A stretch of 64,000 nt of DNA from Monodelphis domestica (Eukaryota > Chordata > Mammalia > Didelphimorphia > Didelphidae), in NCBI RefSeq assembly GCF_027887165.1, contig NC_077228.1, forward strand, positions 384,190,456-384,254,455, given 5' to 3'. Positions 33,680 through 46,742 of the stretch are shown in pieces. Made by a program: the position numbers and the translations under genes. Each line of letters opens with the position of its first letter. The first letter of the stretch is position 1. The notes beneath the pieces are model-generated. The model did no database searches, was not told where the DNA came from, and saw only the letters and a list, made by a program, of their open reading frames with translations.

Positions 33680-36600
33680 ATGTTGGGAAATACACAGTTG
33701 GTAATCATAACTCTGAATATGAGTGGTATGAACTCACCCATAAAACACAAGGGAATAGTAGAGTGGATTAGAATCCAAAACCCTACCATTATAGAGATAA
33801 TTTTAGGGTTGTGACTTAAAATCTAAATTAATTGGTCACCAGAGGAAAAACCCAAATAAAATACCTAAGTCAGTCTGGAAATGTGTGGTAATTAATTAAT
33901 ATAGAGGGAAGGATTTAAGGAGAAAGAGGGAAGAGGATATAGGATTTCTCCTGCCTGGCCTGTGCCAGGAGGAGTTCAAGATCTCTACCACTGGCTCTCT
34001 GAAGGAGATTAGAGGCTTCTAAGAGGATAAAGTTTGGAAAGTAAAGGAGGGAAAACTCAGCCAGAAACTCACCACCGAACCAGACAACAGCTTGTAGCCA
34101 TGACCAGATGCCGAAAGGCCCAGCACACTGTCACCAGCTAACTCTCCACCTCCAAAAGGTACTGGAGAGAGGAAGTGCACCCCTTTTCTTGTGTCCCCTT
34201 TTCTAAACTTTCACATATACCAATCACATCAGAGGCTTTGTCTCCAGGACTGCCCATTCTTTAGTTCTCATCTTCTTTGATTAGATTATATCTTTTGAGT
34301 TACTTAACACTTCTTTGTTAAGTTCACCTTTTGTTAGTTACTTAACCTTTTTGTGATTAATTTAACCTTTACAGTTAATTAACACCTTTTTGTATTAAGA
34401 CCTAAAAATAGACTTAGCTTAAAGTTCTAACTTCACTATAAAGTAAGAACTAAGTACCTTCATTGTTCAATCAGGAGATTTCAATTTCATTTTCTCCATA
34501 AAGTAAAATCTAAGTAGGGTGGAGTAATCTAAATTTCACACCATATGCTGTTTACAAGAAACACACATGAGGAAGGTAGATATGCATAGGGTCAAAGTAA
34601 GAGTATGGAGCCATATCTATTGGGCATCAACTGATAAAAGAAGGCAGGAGTCACAATCATGATATCTGACAAAGCCAAAGTAAAAATAAATTTAGTTAAA
34701 AGAGATAGGGAAGGTAATTACATCCTGATAAAAGGCAGTATAGACAATGAGGAAATATCAGTACTCAACATGTATGCACCAAATGGCATAGCATCCAAAT
34801 TTCTAAAGGAGAAACTAGTGGAGCTCAAGGATGAAATAGATAGAAAAACTATACTAATGGGAGACCTGAACCTTCCTCTATCAGAATTAGATGAATCAAA
34901 CAAAAAAAAATAAATAAGAAAGAGGTAAGAGAAGTGAATGAAATCTTAGAAAAATTAGTTAGTAGATATGTGGAGAAAAATAAATAGGGATAAAAAGGAA
35001 TACACCTTCTTTTCAGCAGCACATGGTACATTCACAAAAATTGACCATGTATTAGGACATAAAAACATTGCAAACAAGTGCAAAAGAGCAGAAATAATAA
35101 ATGGAACCTTCTCAGATCACAATGCAATGAAAAAATAATTAGTAAGGTTGCATGGAGAGTCAAATCAAAAATTAACTGGAAATTAAACACTATGATTCTC
35201 CAAAAATCAATTAGTTAAAGAGCAAATCATAGAAACAATTAATAACTTCATTGAAGAAAATGACAATGATGAGACGTCCTTTCAAAACCTATGGGATGCA
35301 TCCAAAGCAGTACTCAGGGGGAAATTTATGTCCTTGAGTTCATATATTAACAAACTAGAGAGGGCAGAGGTGAATGAATTGGGCATGCAAATTAAAAAAC
35401 TAGAAAGTGAACAAATTAAAAATCCTCAGATGAAGACTAAATTAGAGGTCCTAAAAATCAAAGGATAAATTGGTAAAATTGAAAGTCAAAGAACTATTGA
35501 TTTAATAAATAAGACTAGAAGCTGGTACTTTGAAAAAACAAATAAAATAGACAAAGTATTGGTCAAGCTAATTTAAAAAAGGAAAGAAAAAAAACAAATT
35601 GACAGTATCCAAGATAAAAAGGGAGACCTCACCTCTAATGAAGAAATTAAGGCAATCATTAAAAACTATTATGCCAAATTACATGGCAATAAGTATGGCA
35701 ATCTAGGTGATATGGTTGAATATTTATAAAAATATAAATTGCCTAGACTAACAGAGGAAGAATCAGACTACCTAAACAACCCCATATTAAAAAAATAAAT
35801 TGAATAAACCATCAAAGAACTCCCTAAGAAAAAATCCCCAGGTCCAGATGGATTCACAAATGAATTCTATCAAACATTCAAAGAACAACTAATGCCAATA
35901 TTATACAAACTATTTGACAGAATAAGCAAAGAAGGAGTTCTACGAAATTCCTTTTATGACACAAATATGGTTCTGATTCCAAAGCCAGGCAGGTCACAAA
36001 CAAAGAAAACTATAGACCAATCTCCTTAATGAATATAGATGCAAAAATCTTAAATAGGATACTAGTAAAAAGACTCCAGCAAGTGATCAGGAGGGTTATT
36101 CACTATGACCAGGTAGGATTCATACCAGGAATGCAAGGATGATTCAATATTAGGAAAACCATGCACATAATTGACCATATTAACAAGAAAACTGACAAAA
36201 ATCACATGATTATTTCAGTAGATGCAGAAAAAGCCTTTGATAAAATACAAAACCCATTCCTATTGAAAATATTAGAAAGCATAGGATTAGAAGGGTCATT
36301 CCTAAAAATAATAAACAGTATATATCTAAAACCATCAGCAAACATCATCTGTAATGGGGATAAACTAGAAGATCAGGAGGGAAACAAAGATGCCCATTAT
36401 CACCTCTATTGTTTAACATTGTACTAGAAACACTAGAAGTAGCAATTAGAGAAGAAAAAGAAATTGAAGGTATTAAAATGGGCAATGAGGACAAGCTATC
36501 ACTCTTTGGATATTATATGATGGTCTACTTAGAGAGTCCTAGAGAATCAACCAAAAAGCTAGTTGAAATAATCAACAACTTTAGCAAAGTTACAGGATAT

Positions 36601-38190
36601 AAAAATAAACCCACATTAGTCATCAGTATTCCTATATATCTCCAACACATCTCAGCAGCAAGAATTAGAAAGAGAAATTCCATATAAAATCACCCTAGAC
36701 AATATAAAATACTTGGGAATCTATCTGCTGAGACAAACACAGGAACTATATGAACACAACTACAAAACACTCTCCACACAATTAAAACTAGATCTAAACA
36801 ATTGGAAAAACATTGATTGCTCATGGGTAGGACAAGCTAATATAATAAAAATTACAATCCTACCCAAATTAATTTACCAAAAAACTTTTTTATCGAATTA
36901 GGAAAAAACCATTAACAAAGTTCATTTGGAGGAACAAAAGATCAAGGATATCCAGGGAAATCATGAAAAAAAATACGAAGGAAGGAGGCGTAGCAGATCT
37001 CAAACTATACTATAAAGCAGTGGTCATCAAAACAATTTATTACAGGCTAAGAGATAGAAAGGAGGATCAGTGGAATAGACTTAGGGTAAATGACCTCAGC
37101 AAGACAGTCTATGATAAATGCAAAGATCCCAGCTTTGGGGACCAAAATCCATTATTTGATAAAAACTGCTGGGAAAATTGGAAGACAGTATGGGAGAGAT
37201 TAGGGTTTGATCAACATCTCACACCCTACACCAAGATAAACTCAGAATGGGTGAATGACCTGAATATAAAGAAGGAAACTATACACAAATTAGGTGAACA
37301 CAGAATAGTATACATGCCAGCTCTTTGGGAAAGAAAAAACTTTAAAGCCAAGCAAGAGCTAGAAAAAAACCACAAAATGTAAAATCAATAATTTTGATTA
37401 CATCAAATTAAAAAGGTTTTGTACAAACAAAACTAATGCATCCAAAATTAGAAGCAAAGCAACAAATTAGGGAACAATCTTCATAACAAAAACCTCTGAC
37501 AAAGGTCAAATTACCCAAATTTATAAAGAACTAAACCAATTGTACAAAAAAAATTAAGCCATTCTACAATTGATAAATGGGCAAGGGACACGAATAGGGA
37601 AATTTCAGTTAAAGAAATCAAAACTATTCCTAAGCACATGAAAAATGTTTTAAATCTCTTATAATCAGAGAAATGCAAATCAAAAAACTCTGAGGTATCA
37701 CCTCACACCTAGAAGATTGGCTAACATGACAGCAACAGAAAGTAATGAATACTGGAGAGGATATGGCAAAGTTGGGACATTAATGCATTGCTGGTGGAGT
37801 TGTGAATTGATCCAACCATTCTGGAGGGCAATTTGGAACTATGCCCAAAGGACACTAAATGACCATCTGCCCTTTGATCCAACCATAGCACTGCTGGGTT
37901 CGTACCCCAAAGAGATAATAAGGAAAAAGACATGTACAAAAATATTCATAGCTGCACTCTGTGGTGGCAAAAAATTGGAAAATGAGGGGATACCCTTCAA
38001 TTGGAGAATGGCTAAACAAATTGTGGCATATGTTGGTGATGGAATACTATTGTGCTGAAAGGAATAATAAAGTGGAGGAATTCCATGGGTACTGGAAGAA
38101 CCTCCAAGAATTGATGCAGAGTGAGAGGAGCAGAACCAGGAGAACATTATACACAGAGACTGATACACTATGGTACACTCAAATGTAATA
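33680..38190 (+). pseudogene. L1 ORF2 remnant (endonuclease, reverse transcriptase, C-terminal domain)
   Basis: Endonuclease words (CLQETHMRKVDMH in the 34555 region; ILMGDLNLPLSE at about 34850), RT words ([15 protein letters not shown]; a decayed form of the FADD region near 36500), and the C-terminal DQHLTPYTKINSEWVNDLN and [20 protein letters not shown]. Multiple stops and frameshifts, plus the LTR insertion, separate the pieces. Confidence 0.85.
33793..34540 (+). mobile_element. Solo LTR inserted in L1 ORF2
   Basis: It splits the L1 between the words for NPTI and CLQETHM. The core TGTGACTTAAAATC...AATTTCACA has TG...CA ends (33810-34540), and the L1 flanks share ACCATTAT / ACCATAT. The words GGTCACCAG, CCTAAGTCAG, TATACCAATCACATC and GGACTGCCC match the LTRs at 18.1 and 54.8 kb. 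It is younger than the L1. Confidence 0.65.
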
Positions 38191-38562
38191 GATTTCTCCA
38201 TTAGTGGCAATGCAATGATCCAGGACAATTATGAGGAATTTGTGAGAAAGAACACTATTCACATTCAGAGGAAGGACTGCGGGAGTAGAAACACAGAAGA
38301 AAAACAACTGCTTGATCATATGGGTCAATGGGGATATGATTGGGGATGTAGACTCTAAATGAATATCCTAATGCAACCAACAACATGGAAATAGGTTTTG
38401 TTCAAGGACACATGTTATACCCAGTGAAATTGCACATCAGGTATGGAAAGGGTAGGGCAAGGGGAGGGAGGGAAATAATATGATTCTTGTAACCAAGGAA
38501 TAATGTTCTAAATTGACTAAATAAATTAATTTAAATTAAAGAAAAAATAAATAGATCTTATA

Positions 38563-39270
38563 CCAGTGATAAATCTGATCTGGTTAAAATCTTTCCCAAC
38601 ACTACCAATCTTTCTAAGATATGGGTTATAATTTTGTTATAGTAAATAAGTTTCTTTATATTAATTAAACAATTATCGTGTGTTGAGAGAGACAGAAAAA
38701 GAATAACCTTGCAAAACATCTATCTAATTACTAAGAAGATAGCTAATAAAATAATTATAGTATTGTTAAGATCAAGCCTGCTGAAGCACTTCCAATTCAC
38801 TAGCGCCCTCTAGCAAGTTTTCTAAACCACTACTTTAAAATAGATATTCATTTCCTAATCCAAATAAATTTGCTTAATTTGAAATTTGAAATATTGGTAC
38901 TAGAATGTAAATAAACATTTCTTCTGGAAGAATTTTGGGATAAAAGAGGCTGTAACTATAGAGGAAAATATTAAACTCCTTAGAATTATTTTCTCAAAGC
39001 TCCCTAAACCCCAAACTTACTAAAAGAAATTATTTAGCAAAATAAAAAAGCTAAACAATTTTCATGCTACCCCCCACATATATACGTTATATTATATTCA
39101 AAAGAATAATAAACAGCAAAAGACTTGGGTTCAAATCCTGTTGCTACTTATATTACCTATGTGAAAAGTCATTTAAATTTCCTTAGCTTCTGTTTCCTAA
39201 TTTTTTTAAATTTTGGATTTGGTTGCAATTTATTTATTTTTCATTTATTTATTTAATTCATTTTTAGCAA
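38563..39270. other. Unclassified stretch
   Basis: No gene or clear repeat was recognised, apart from a short SINE-like stretch near 39125-39200. Confidence 0.4.
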
Positions 39271-40600
39271 TAAGGTCTTTACTTTTTTATTTTTAAGTAT
39301 TTTTCCATGGTTACATGATTCATGCTCTCTTCTTCCCCTCTTCCCTGCCTGCTGTCAGAGCTGACAAGCAATTCCACTGGTCTATACAGGTATTATCACT
39401 CAATACCTATTTCCATATTATTTATTTTTATAATAGAATAACTTTTAAAAAACCAAAACCCCAGATACTATACCTATGTAAACAAGTGATAAATCATCTG
39501 TTTTTCTTCTGCATTTTTACTAAAGTTCTTTCTCTCTATGTGGATAGCATTCTTTTTCATAAGACCCTCAGGATTGTCCTGTATTGCTATTAGTAGCAAA
39601 GTCTATTACATTTGATTGTCCCATAATGTTTCAGTTACTGTGTACAATGTTCTCCTTGTTCTGCTCATTTCACTCCACATCAGTTCATGGAGGTCCTCCA
39701 AGTTTTTATAGAAATCAAATAGTTCATCATTTCTTATAGCAAAATTGTATCCCATCACCATCATAGACCACAATTCATTCATCCATTCCACAATTGAGGG
39801 ACAACCCCACATTTTTCATTTTTTTTGCCACCACAAAGAGAGCAACTGTAAATATTTTTGGACAAACTTTTTTCTGTCTCTTTAGGGTACACACCTAGTA
39901 GTTGTATTGCTGGATCAAAGGGCATGCATTCTTTTAAAACCCATTGCCCATAATTCCAAATTGCCTTCCAGAATGATTGGATCGATTCACCACTGTACCA
40001 ACAATGCATTAGTATCCCAATTTTGCCATATGACTTCCAACTTTTATTATTTTCCTTTGCTGTCATATTGGCCATTCTGCTAGGCGTGAGGTGGTACCTC
40101 AGAGTTGTTTTTATTTGCATTTCTCTAATCAGGAGGGATTTAGAACACTTTTTCATGTGATTATTGAGTTTTCATTTCTTCATCTGCCTATTCATATACC
40201 TTGAATATTTGTCAGTTGGGGAATGGCTTGATTTCTTGTATTATATTTGACTTAGTTTTTATATATTTGAGAAATCAGACCTTTGTCAGAGAATTTTGTT
40301 ATAAAATTTTCCCAAGTTTGTTGCTTCCCTTCTAATTTTGGTTGTATTGGTTTTGTTTGTCCAAAACCTTTTTAATTCAATTTAATCAAAATTATTCATT
40401 TTACATCTTGTAATGTTCTCTTACCTCTTACTTGGTCTTAATTCTTCCCTTTCCCACAGATCTAACAGGTATACTATTCTATTTTCCCTTAATTTACTTA
40501 TAATTTCCCTCTTTATATTTAAGTCCCCATTTTGAATGTATCTTGGTATAAGGTGTGAGATGTTTATCTAAAGCTGTTTTCCAATTTTCCCAGCCAGTTT
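39271..40600 (-). mobile_element. 5'-truncated L1, 3' UTR and ORF2 C-terminus
   Basis: Antisense: 3' UTR words from TTTTTCCATGGTTACATGATT (about 39300), then minus-strand ORF2 end [20 protein letters not shown] and [20 protein letters not shown] (39900-40100), continuing to about 40600. It is older than the 31-38 kb copy. Confidence 0.8.
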
Positions 40601-40735
40601 CCTTATTTGTAAAATAAGAAGTTTGAGTTAGCTAGCCCAACCATTCTAATTCTGTGTTCATATGATCCCTTAAGTCCATTTATATCCAAAGATGCTGAGA
40701 AATTGAAAAAGGACAGAACTATAAAGAGAGGTAGA

Positions 40736-40937
40736 GGGGGCAGCTAGGTAGCTCAGTGGATTGAGAGCCAGGCCTAAAGATGGGAAGTGCTAGATTCAAA
40801 TCTGACCTTAGACACTTCCCTGCTGTGTGACCCTGGGCAAATCACTTAGCCCCCATTGCCTAGCCTTTACCACTCTTCTGCCTTGGAACCAATATACAGT
40901 ATTGATTCCAAGACAGAAGGTAAATATTTTTAAAAAG
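40736..40937 (+). mobile_element. tRNA-derived marsupial SINE
   Basis: A full copy from GGGGGCAGCTAGGTAGCTCA to the ATTGATTCCAAGACAGAAGG body and A-rich tail; AAAGAGAG-like words lie on both sides. Confidence 0.9.
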
Positions 40938-41369
40938 AGAGAGAGTTAAAGTTTGAAAAGATAATTGAGGCTCCAAACTAAACAAAAATTGCCATTGAGA
41001 TCTTTTATTTTTCCATCATCTTCATTTTTTAATAAATCACTCCATTTTCTTACTCAGAAAATTATCCCTTATGACAAAAAAGAGGGAAAAAGTTGGTTCA
41101 GTGAAATTAATCAATATTTTAATCAAGTTCCTACATTATGTGCTGTGTTGCACCCCCATAGTGTCTTAAATCTAATTTATGCATGAATTAAAAGACAACA
41201 CAAGTTATGTAATTTTTGACTTTCTTTAAGCAAGTAGGACAATAACTAACCAACAGAATGGATAGAGGTGCTGCGTATATTCAATAATCTCCTACCTCTG
41301 CAAAGAAGAAAAAAGTAAATTTTCATGTCTCCCTTTCAGGAACAAATTTGGTCATTATAATTTTGCAAT
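40938..41369. other. Unclassified stretch
   Basis: No gene or clear repeat was recognised. Confidence 0.35.
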
Positions 41370-43125
41370 TTTCATGTCAATTGTTGTTGTTAATTCTACT
41401 TACATCATTCTAATAATTTTATCTAGTTTCCACCTTACTTTCCATCAGTTAATATAAGTTCTATAATTCTCTATAGTCTTAATATTCATTATTCATTGAA
41501 GAGTAGTAATATTTCTTTATATTGTGATAGAGACATGAAGAGAGGTTTTGTAGGACTTGTGGACCAAGATGCAAGAGCCAGGGTTCCAATGGAATGTCCC
41601 TGGTTGTTGGCAGTTTAAGCTGACAGGGGGAGGGGACTTTATCTCTGACTGGAAGCCACTCTTTTCCTTGGAGGTTTGAAGCTGGCTGAAAGGACCCTGG
41701 CGGGGTTGACTTGGTTTTTGGACTTTGTCTCTGACTGGGAGATACACTTTCACTCCCTGGAGGTTTGAAGCTGGGTGAAAGACTTTTGTGAGGTTGATTT
41801 GGTTTTTGGGTTTCTCTGGTTCCAAGTAGTTGAAGTTGACACTGAAGAAAAGATTTTCTTGATGAAGAAGAAAGAAGATTCAAACTGTTGCCCTCCATCT
41901 CCCTAACTGTCTCAGAGTCACAGCTTGTGACTAGAATACTTCCTCAAACCTTTCTAAAATTATTTCCTTTAGATTAGGGAAATCCTCATCCCTCTTACCT
42001 CAGTTTCCCATCCTGTTATCCCAATAAACCCCATGACTGAGAAAGCAACTAGAGTATCTTTATAGTTCACTCAGGAAGGAGGGAAGAAGCAAAGGCTTCA
42101 AGAAATATTGGGAGGGGGGAAGACAAGGGAGGAGAGAGTTGGTTAAGGGAGGGAGTGAGGGAGGAAGAGGTTAGGAAATAGATTGATCCATCAGCAATCA
42201 GTAGGGATCAATAGGCAAACCCCAGAGAAAACCCCAGAGCAGACCCTAGAACTTTCCCCAGAGAAATCCTCTGTGTACCAGCATTCCTGTGTGGTGGCAT
42301 CCCTCAGCATTTTTCTGTTCCTACATCCATTACCAATAAGCAGCATCAGGTCCTATTAACAGCCCTCTCTAGTCACAGCCAGCGAGGGAATGGTTTATCC
42401 TCTCTATTTCAACAAGTAACAGTTTCCAGTCAGTTTACATCTTTATTACAACATCCATTTATTGTAATTTGTTTAGCCATTTCCCAATTAATGTACATCT
42501 ACATTATTTCCGGTTCTTAGCTACCACAAAAAGGCTAATATAAATATTTTGGGTTATATTGAATTTTTCTTTCTAGCCTTGGCCTCCTTGAGGGCACATG
42601 CTTTATAGTGATAGGCCAGGACCCATACAAGCCAGACTGGATGTTCAGATTTAAGTGTGAAATGAAATTAGATGCTTGTAGCTCATCTAACGGTAAACAA
42701 AAGGAGATTTAATTTGCTATAGCATGGAATCATACATGGCAACGATATAGCACTAATTCAAGTAGCTATAGACTTTCTTTTTTCCAAACAGAAACACAGC
42801 TAGTATGGTGCTTTAAATAGCACTTAGATAGCTTCCATATATGAATGTCACCAACTCTTATGGTCTTACTTTGGTTACACCCTTGGGTGCCTGGGAAGCA
42901 ATATCACTGCCTCAGTGTTATCCCCCTGGACCAATCAACTACTGGATTTTCATTTTAGGGAAATAAAAATGAATCTTGACTATGTCATGGAAACCCTAAT
43001 AGATATTTCTCCCATTACTTGTGGGATCTTTCAATCATTTTGTAAACTTGATTCTCTATTACTTTCCAAAATGGTTGCACAAATTTCATAACTGCAACAA
43101 CAAATGATGTTTAAAGTCTGCATTA
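41370..43125 (-). mobile_element. Old L1 3' region carrying two later insertions
   Basis: Antisense L1 words at 41380-41505, at 42420-42575 (TTTAGCCATTTCCCAATTAA) and at about 43000-43120 (CCAAAATGGTTGCACAAATTTC, split). The gaps hold an LTR (about 41511-42414) and an unclassified block (about 42576-43000). Confidence 0.5.
41511..42414 (+). mobile_element. Solo LTR, same family as 50468-51154
   Basis: It shares in order AGATTAGGGAAA, CATCCCTCTTACCTCA, CCAATAAACC, GAGTATCTTT and a GGGAGGA-rich region with the LTR at 50.5 kb. AATAAA at about 42023 is a plausible LTR polyadenylation signal. The flanks AGTAAT (41505-41510) and AGTAAC (42415-42420) may be its target duplication. Confidence 0.6.
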
Positions 43126-43924
43126 AGCCTAGTTTTGGGGGTTTCAGTCAGTGAAAAAGACAGAGGCCATTTTCTTTTAGATATTTACTAAATCTCCTGG
43201 GAATTTTCACATTTTTTATGTTCTCACCACATTTATAGCTTAAATACCATTCTCTTCATGAAACTACCTCAAAAACCTCATGAAAGAATTACCTCTGCAT
43301 TCTCTTATATCTAATTAAGTCTACCTCTCTTGAACATGTTGATGGTAAAATCACAAGTAGCCCGAAGACTTTCATTTACAAGATATAGACACAGCCATTG
43401 AGATGATTGATGGTATTTCTTTGAAGGAATGTAAATGAGCATCCTGATCAACTTTACCAGGTTAAAGTATAAGGTCATAGTTTGTCTCCACACACATCTC
43501 TGTATGGGAATTTTAGATATACCTTTTTCATACCTCAGCGAGAATGATGGCTTTTATGGAATTGAAATGAAACTCCAGAGCTCAGAGCTGTAAAATAAAC
43601 TGATTTGAGTTCTCAGAAAAGGAAATTCTCTTTATTCCTACAACCTTCCCCTTAGACAACTAACCATCTCAGAGATGGTAGGCATGGAGAGGTAATGTGA
43701 CAAGGGGAAATCAATAGAGGAGACATTAGAACCACATGGCAATAGCTAAGAACAGTGGCATAATGGTGAACATTCTTGAACCTAGCCTTCTAAAAGGAAA
43801 ATGATCAAGCATGTATCCTCAGAGTTGGGATTTATATACAAAGTGGAAGAACAAATCTTGTCCCCTTATGATATTCTGGAGACTATGCAGATATTCTGTC
43901 AAGAAAAGTTTTGGTCACTCTTAC
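43126..43924. other. Unclassified stretch
   Basis: No gene or clear repeat was recognised. Confidence 0.35.
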
Positions 43925-44290
43925 ATTACTACAGACATTTTAACAAACATATATTTAAGTACTTGCCTGTGTTCCAGGCACTGTTATAAGCTCAGAGAAT
44001 ATAAATATAAATATAAATGGGAGAGGAAAGCCTCTGCCCCTAATGAGATCACATTCTAATGGGAGAACACAAAAAATGAAAGAAAGATGAAGGGGAAATG
44101 ATAAAGCCAGCTAGCATGTATGAGAATTATTGAGAAAGTCCAGAGTACATTCTGGAGAAGAAAGAAAACATGACTGGTTTGGGGAGCTCCACTTAAACAG
44201 AAGTTCTTAGAGGAGCTATCCAAACAGAGGGAGAGGCAGGAGGAGCAGAGGGTATTTTTGTTGTACAAATTTCAGGACTGAAATAAGCTT
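43925..44290 (-). mobile_element. L2-clade antisense tail
   Basis: AAGTACTTGCCTGTGTTCCA, GGCACTGTTATAAGC and CACATTCTAATGGGAGAAC are antisense L2-tail words. Confidence 0.5.
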
Positions 44291-44296
44291 CTAGGA

Positions 44297-44500
44297 CTGT
44301 GGTGGTGAACCTATGGCATGCATGCCAGAGGGGGCACTCAGGGCCCTCTCTGTGGGCACATGTGCCATCACCCTTGCCCCAGCACAGAGTTCACCAGAGT
44401 TCATTACTAGAAAGCCAGATGTGGACCAGGCTGCTTCCGTCCCCCTCTCCACATGCGTCTGAGAACATTTCTCACATCTCTAAAAGGTTTGCCATCACTG
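44297..44500. mobile_element. Non-autonomous hAT DNA transposon
   Basis: 204 bp, ends CTGTGGTGGTGAACCTATGG and GGTTTGCCATCACTG (inverted relatives). The flanks are TTCTAGGA (44289-44296) and CCTTAGGA (44501-44508), five of eight matching, with the differences all transitions. It belongs to the same family as 27995-28218. Confidence 0.75.
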
Positions 44501-44508
44501 CCTTAGGA

Positions 44509-45497
44509 TAAAGAGGTGTCTGAAGCAAGATAGAAAACTCCAGGGGATAGCCTGGCAACTAATGTTTCTTCAACAAAAAGGTCCCCTTTGGGTAAACGGA
44601 AAAACTTAGGTGAGTATCAAGTATATAAATATTGAGAATTGAGTAGATTCCTATGGCAAAGGGGTGTTCAACAGGGGAAAAAGTCTTTCGTTTTAGTAAC
44701 CTCAAATGTTTTTTTTTCCTCATAAGAGAGTTTAAAGTACAAGATGTAAATACAAGTCTTGATAAATACATACTTGGTGACTTTGGGGATTAGGAATGAC
44801 TCAAGTAGTTCTAACCAGAAATGAAGATTTGTCCTAGAATGTTTATAAGTTTCTATTATTCCTTTGCACTTTGCATTTTCTGTGGGATAAGATAAAGGCT
44901 ATCCTCTAGTTGATATATAATGTTAACTTGTGTCTTTGCATGGGTGCTGATGGCCCTTTCCCCTACAACTGCAGAGCTCTAGGCACAAGCTATAATCCGA
45001 TGTTGATGGGATGACTATGAGTGAAGACAAAATGAGATAAATTTTGAGGTTCCCAGAAGAAATGTTGCCTTAGGACATGATCCAAAGAGTGAGAGATGAA
45101 AAGTCTCCAAGATTTTATGTTATCTGTATAAACTGAAAAGGTGATCAGGGCCACAAGTTACATATACATTCCTCTAGCTTTTCTAGTATTGTATCTATAG
45201 ATGTATACATCTCAATTTTTCCCTGCTACATCTCTATACACCCCCGACCCCCACCACCCCCACTACCACACACACTATATGGGAAACTTCTTTAGGACAG
45301 TGATTCTACTTCGTGCATATGAATGTAATAGTGATTCCCGTGGGCCCCTATTGTCAGATCAGGATTATTACATTTCACCCCTCTCCCAGGATCCTCCAAT
45401 ATCCTTAAGGGAGTTTAGGGATATCTAGTCTCTCTGTCACTGGCTCCAGTCCCCATCAATTGTGTTCTTTCAATTTTAGGAATTCTCACTGAAGTAA
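44509..45497. other. Unclassified stretch
   Basis: No gene was recognised. A C-rich ACCCCC tract lies at about 45239-45265. Confidence 0.4.
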
Positions 45498-45705
45498 CTG
45501 GTGGTGCAATAGATAGATCTCTAGACTTGGAGTCAGGAAGACCTGAGTTCATATCTAGTTTGCCTCAGTTTCCTAAAGTGTAAAATGGGAATAAATATAT
45601 CAACTATGTCACAATATTGTTAGGATCAATGAGATAATATTTTAAATGGCAGTTAGTACATAAGAGGTACTATATAAATACTTCTATTCACTTTCCCTAT
45701 GTCCA
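45498..45705 (+). mobile_element. MIR-like SINE
   Basis: GGTGGTGCAATAGATAGATC, then TGAGTTCATATCTAG, CCTCAGTTTCCTAAAG and ATCAATGAGATAATATTTTA, ending in ACTATATAAATACTTC. It is missing its central TGTGTGACC segment. Confidence 0.65.
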
Positions 45706-46540
45706 AGTTCCTTAACAGTCACTTAACAGTCAGATTAGCTTTTACAAAGGAATATTTACTTCAACAAATATAAAAATATAAAGAGTTTGTCTAGGCATGC
45801 CCAAATTGCCTACATTGGAGGAACTTTGCTTCCTCCACCACAGAGAAAGCCTACATCTTTAAAGTTGGTGAGGAATACGACATTTGTTCACTTTCTGGCT
45901 ATTGTTCTTCCTTCTTGAACTTTTCCATTTTGTTCAGGGGGTGAAGATCCAAATTCAACCCCTGTGCAGTGTGTTGAACTGAACCAGTGAAAGGAGAAGA
46001 ACTTCCTTTCCTGCTTACCCTCTTTTACTTCTTGACTCTGAGAAATGGGCCTGGGAAGGGTGTGTGTGTGTGTGTGTGTTTCTGTTTCGTCATTTGTTTT
46101 CAGTTTCAGGTGCTGACAGTGATCCCCATTGGTTTTGAGACTTAATGTCATGATGACCTTGGAGCCTGAATTCCAGGGAGCTTATTGTAACCAGCCAACT
46201 CAGCAGTAAAGCCCAGAGAAGCCTAGGATCCAAACCCAAGGGGGCAAGGTTAGGCTTGAAACTGAGACTGTGCTATATAGGAACAAGGCTAAGCTCTTAT
46301 GCCTCCCACTTGTCAGGGGAGGGAGAAAGTTTGTTTACTTGTGCTTATACCTTATACCCAAAGTGACAGAGTAAAAAAAAAAAGATACACTTAAAGCTTT
46401 AAAATTTACTAAGAGTACTGCTTTCTCAAAGTCAATAGCTAATGATTTTCAATACAATTTCCCAGTCCCAGGCAGGATAAATTTCAATTCTGCACCCATC
46501 CTTTAGCAAAGAATCAGAGTTTGTGTCCAACAGAAGTTGT
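45706..46540. other. Unclassified stretch with (GT)9
   Basis: A GT microsatellite lies at about 46061-46079. No gene or clear element was recognised. Confidence 0.4.
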
Positions 46541-46544
46541 CCAG

Positions 46545-46742
46545 GGGCAGCAAGGTCGTTCAGTGGATAGAGTGTCAGACCTGGAGTTGGGATGATTTGG
46601 GTTTAAATTTGGCCTTAAATATATTCTAACTATATGATCCTGAGCCAGTCACTTAACTTGAATTGTCTAGCCCTTATTTCTCTTTTACTTTGGAAGTGAT
46701 ATTTCTATAAATTCTAAGAGAAAAGATAAATTAAAAAAAAAG
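46545..46742 (+). mobile_element. Older tRNA-derived marsupial SINE
   Basis: GGGGCAGCAAGGTCGTTCAG head, GGGTTTAAATTTGGCC, CAGTCACTTAACTTG and an A-rich tail; more diverged than the copies at 20 and 40 kb. Confidence 0.75.

Larger units (their letters stand above)
31143..38548 (+). mobile_element. Near full-length L1 with 14-bp target duplication, split by an LTR
   Basis: The flanks AAATAGATCTTATA at 31129-31142 and 38549-38562 are identical. From left to right: a 5' UTR starting AAGGCAGAGTTAAGATGATGG (split), an ORF1 region ending at 32969, an ORF2 region from about 33680 (endonuclease start LGNTQLVIITLNMSGMNS) through the RT ([19 protein letters not shown] at about 36200) to the C-terminal [19 protein letters not shown], a 3' UTR and an A-rich end. 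Both ORFs carry many stops and frameshifts, so it cannot move itself. Without the LTR at about 33793-34540 it is about 6.7 kb, the normal length for a full L1. Confidence 0.95.

Noticed and set aside
36161-38190. Several open frames with RT-like and cysteine-containing segments
   Set aside because: They are pieces of L1 ORF2 and not host genes.
41479-41898. 139-codon Pro/Ser-rich minus-strand frame
   Set aside because: It is the antisense of an LTR; no conserved domain was seen.
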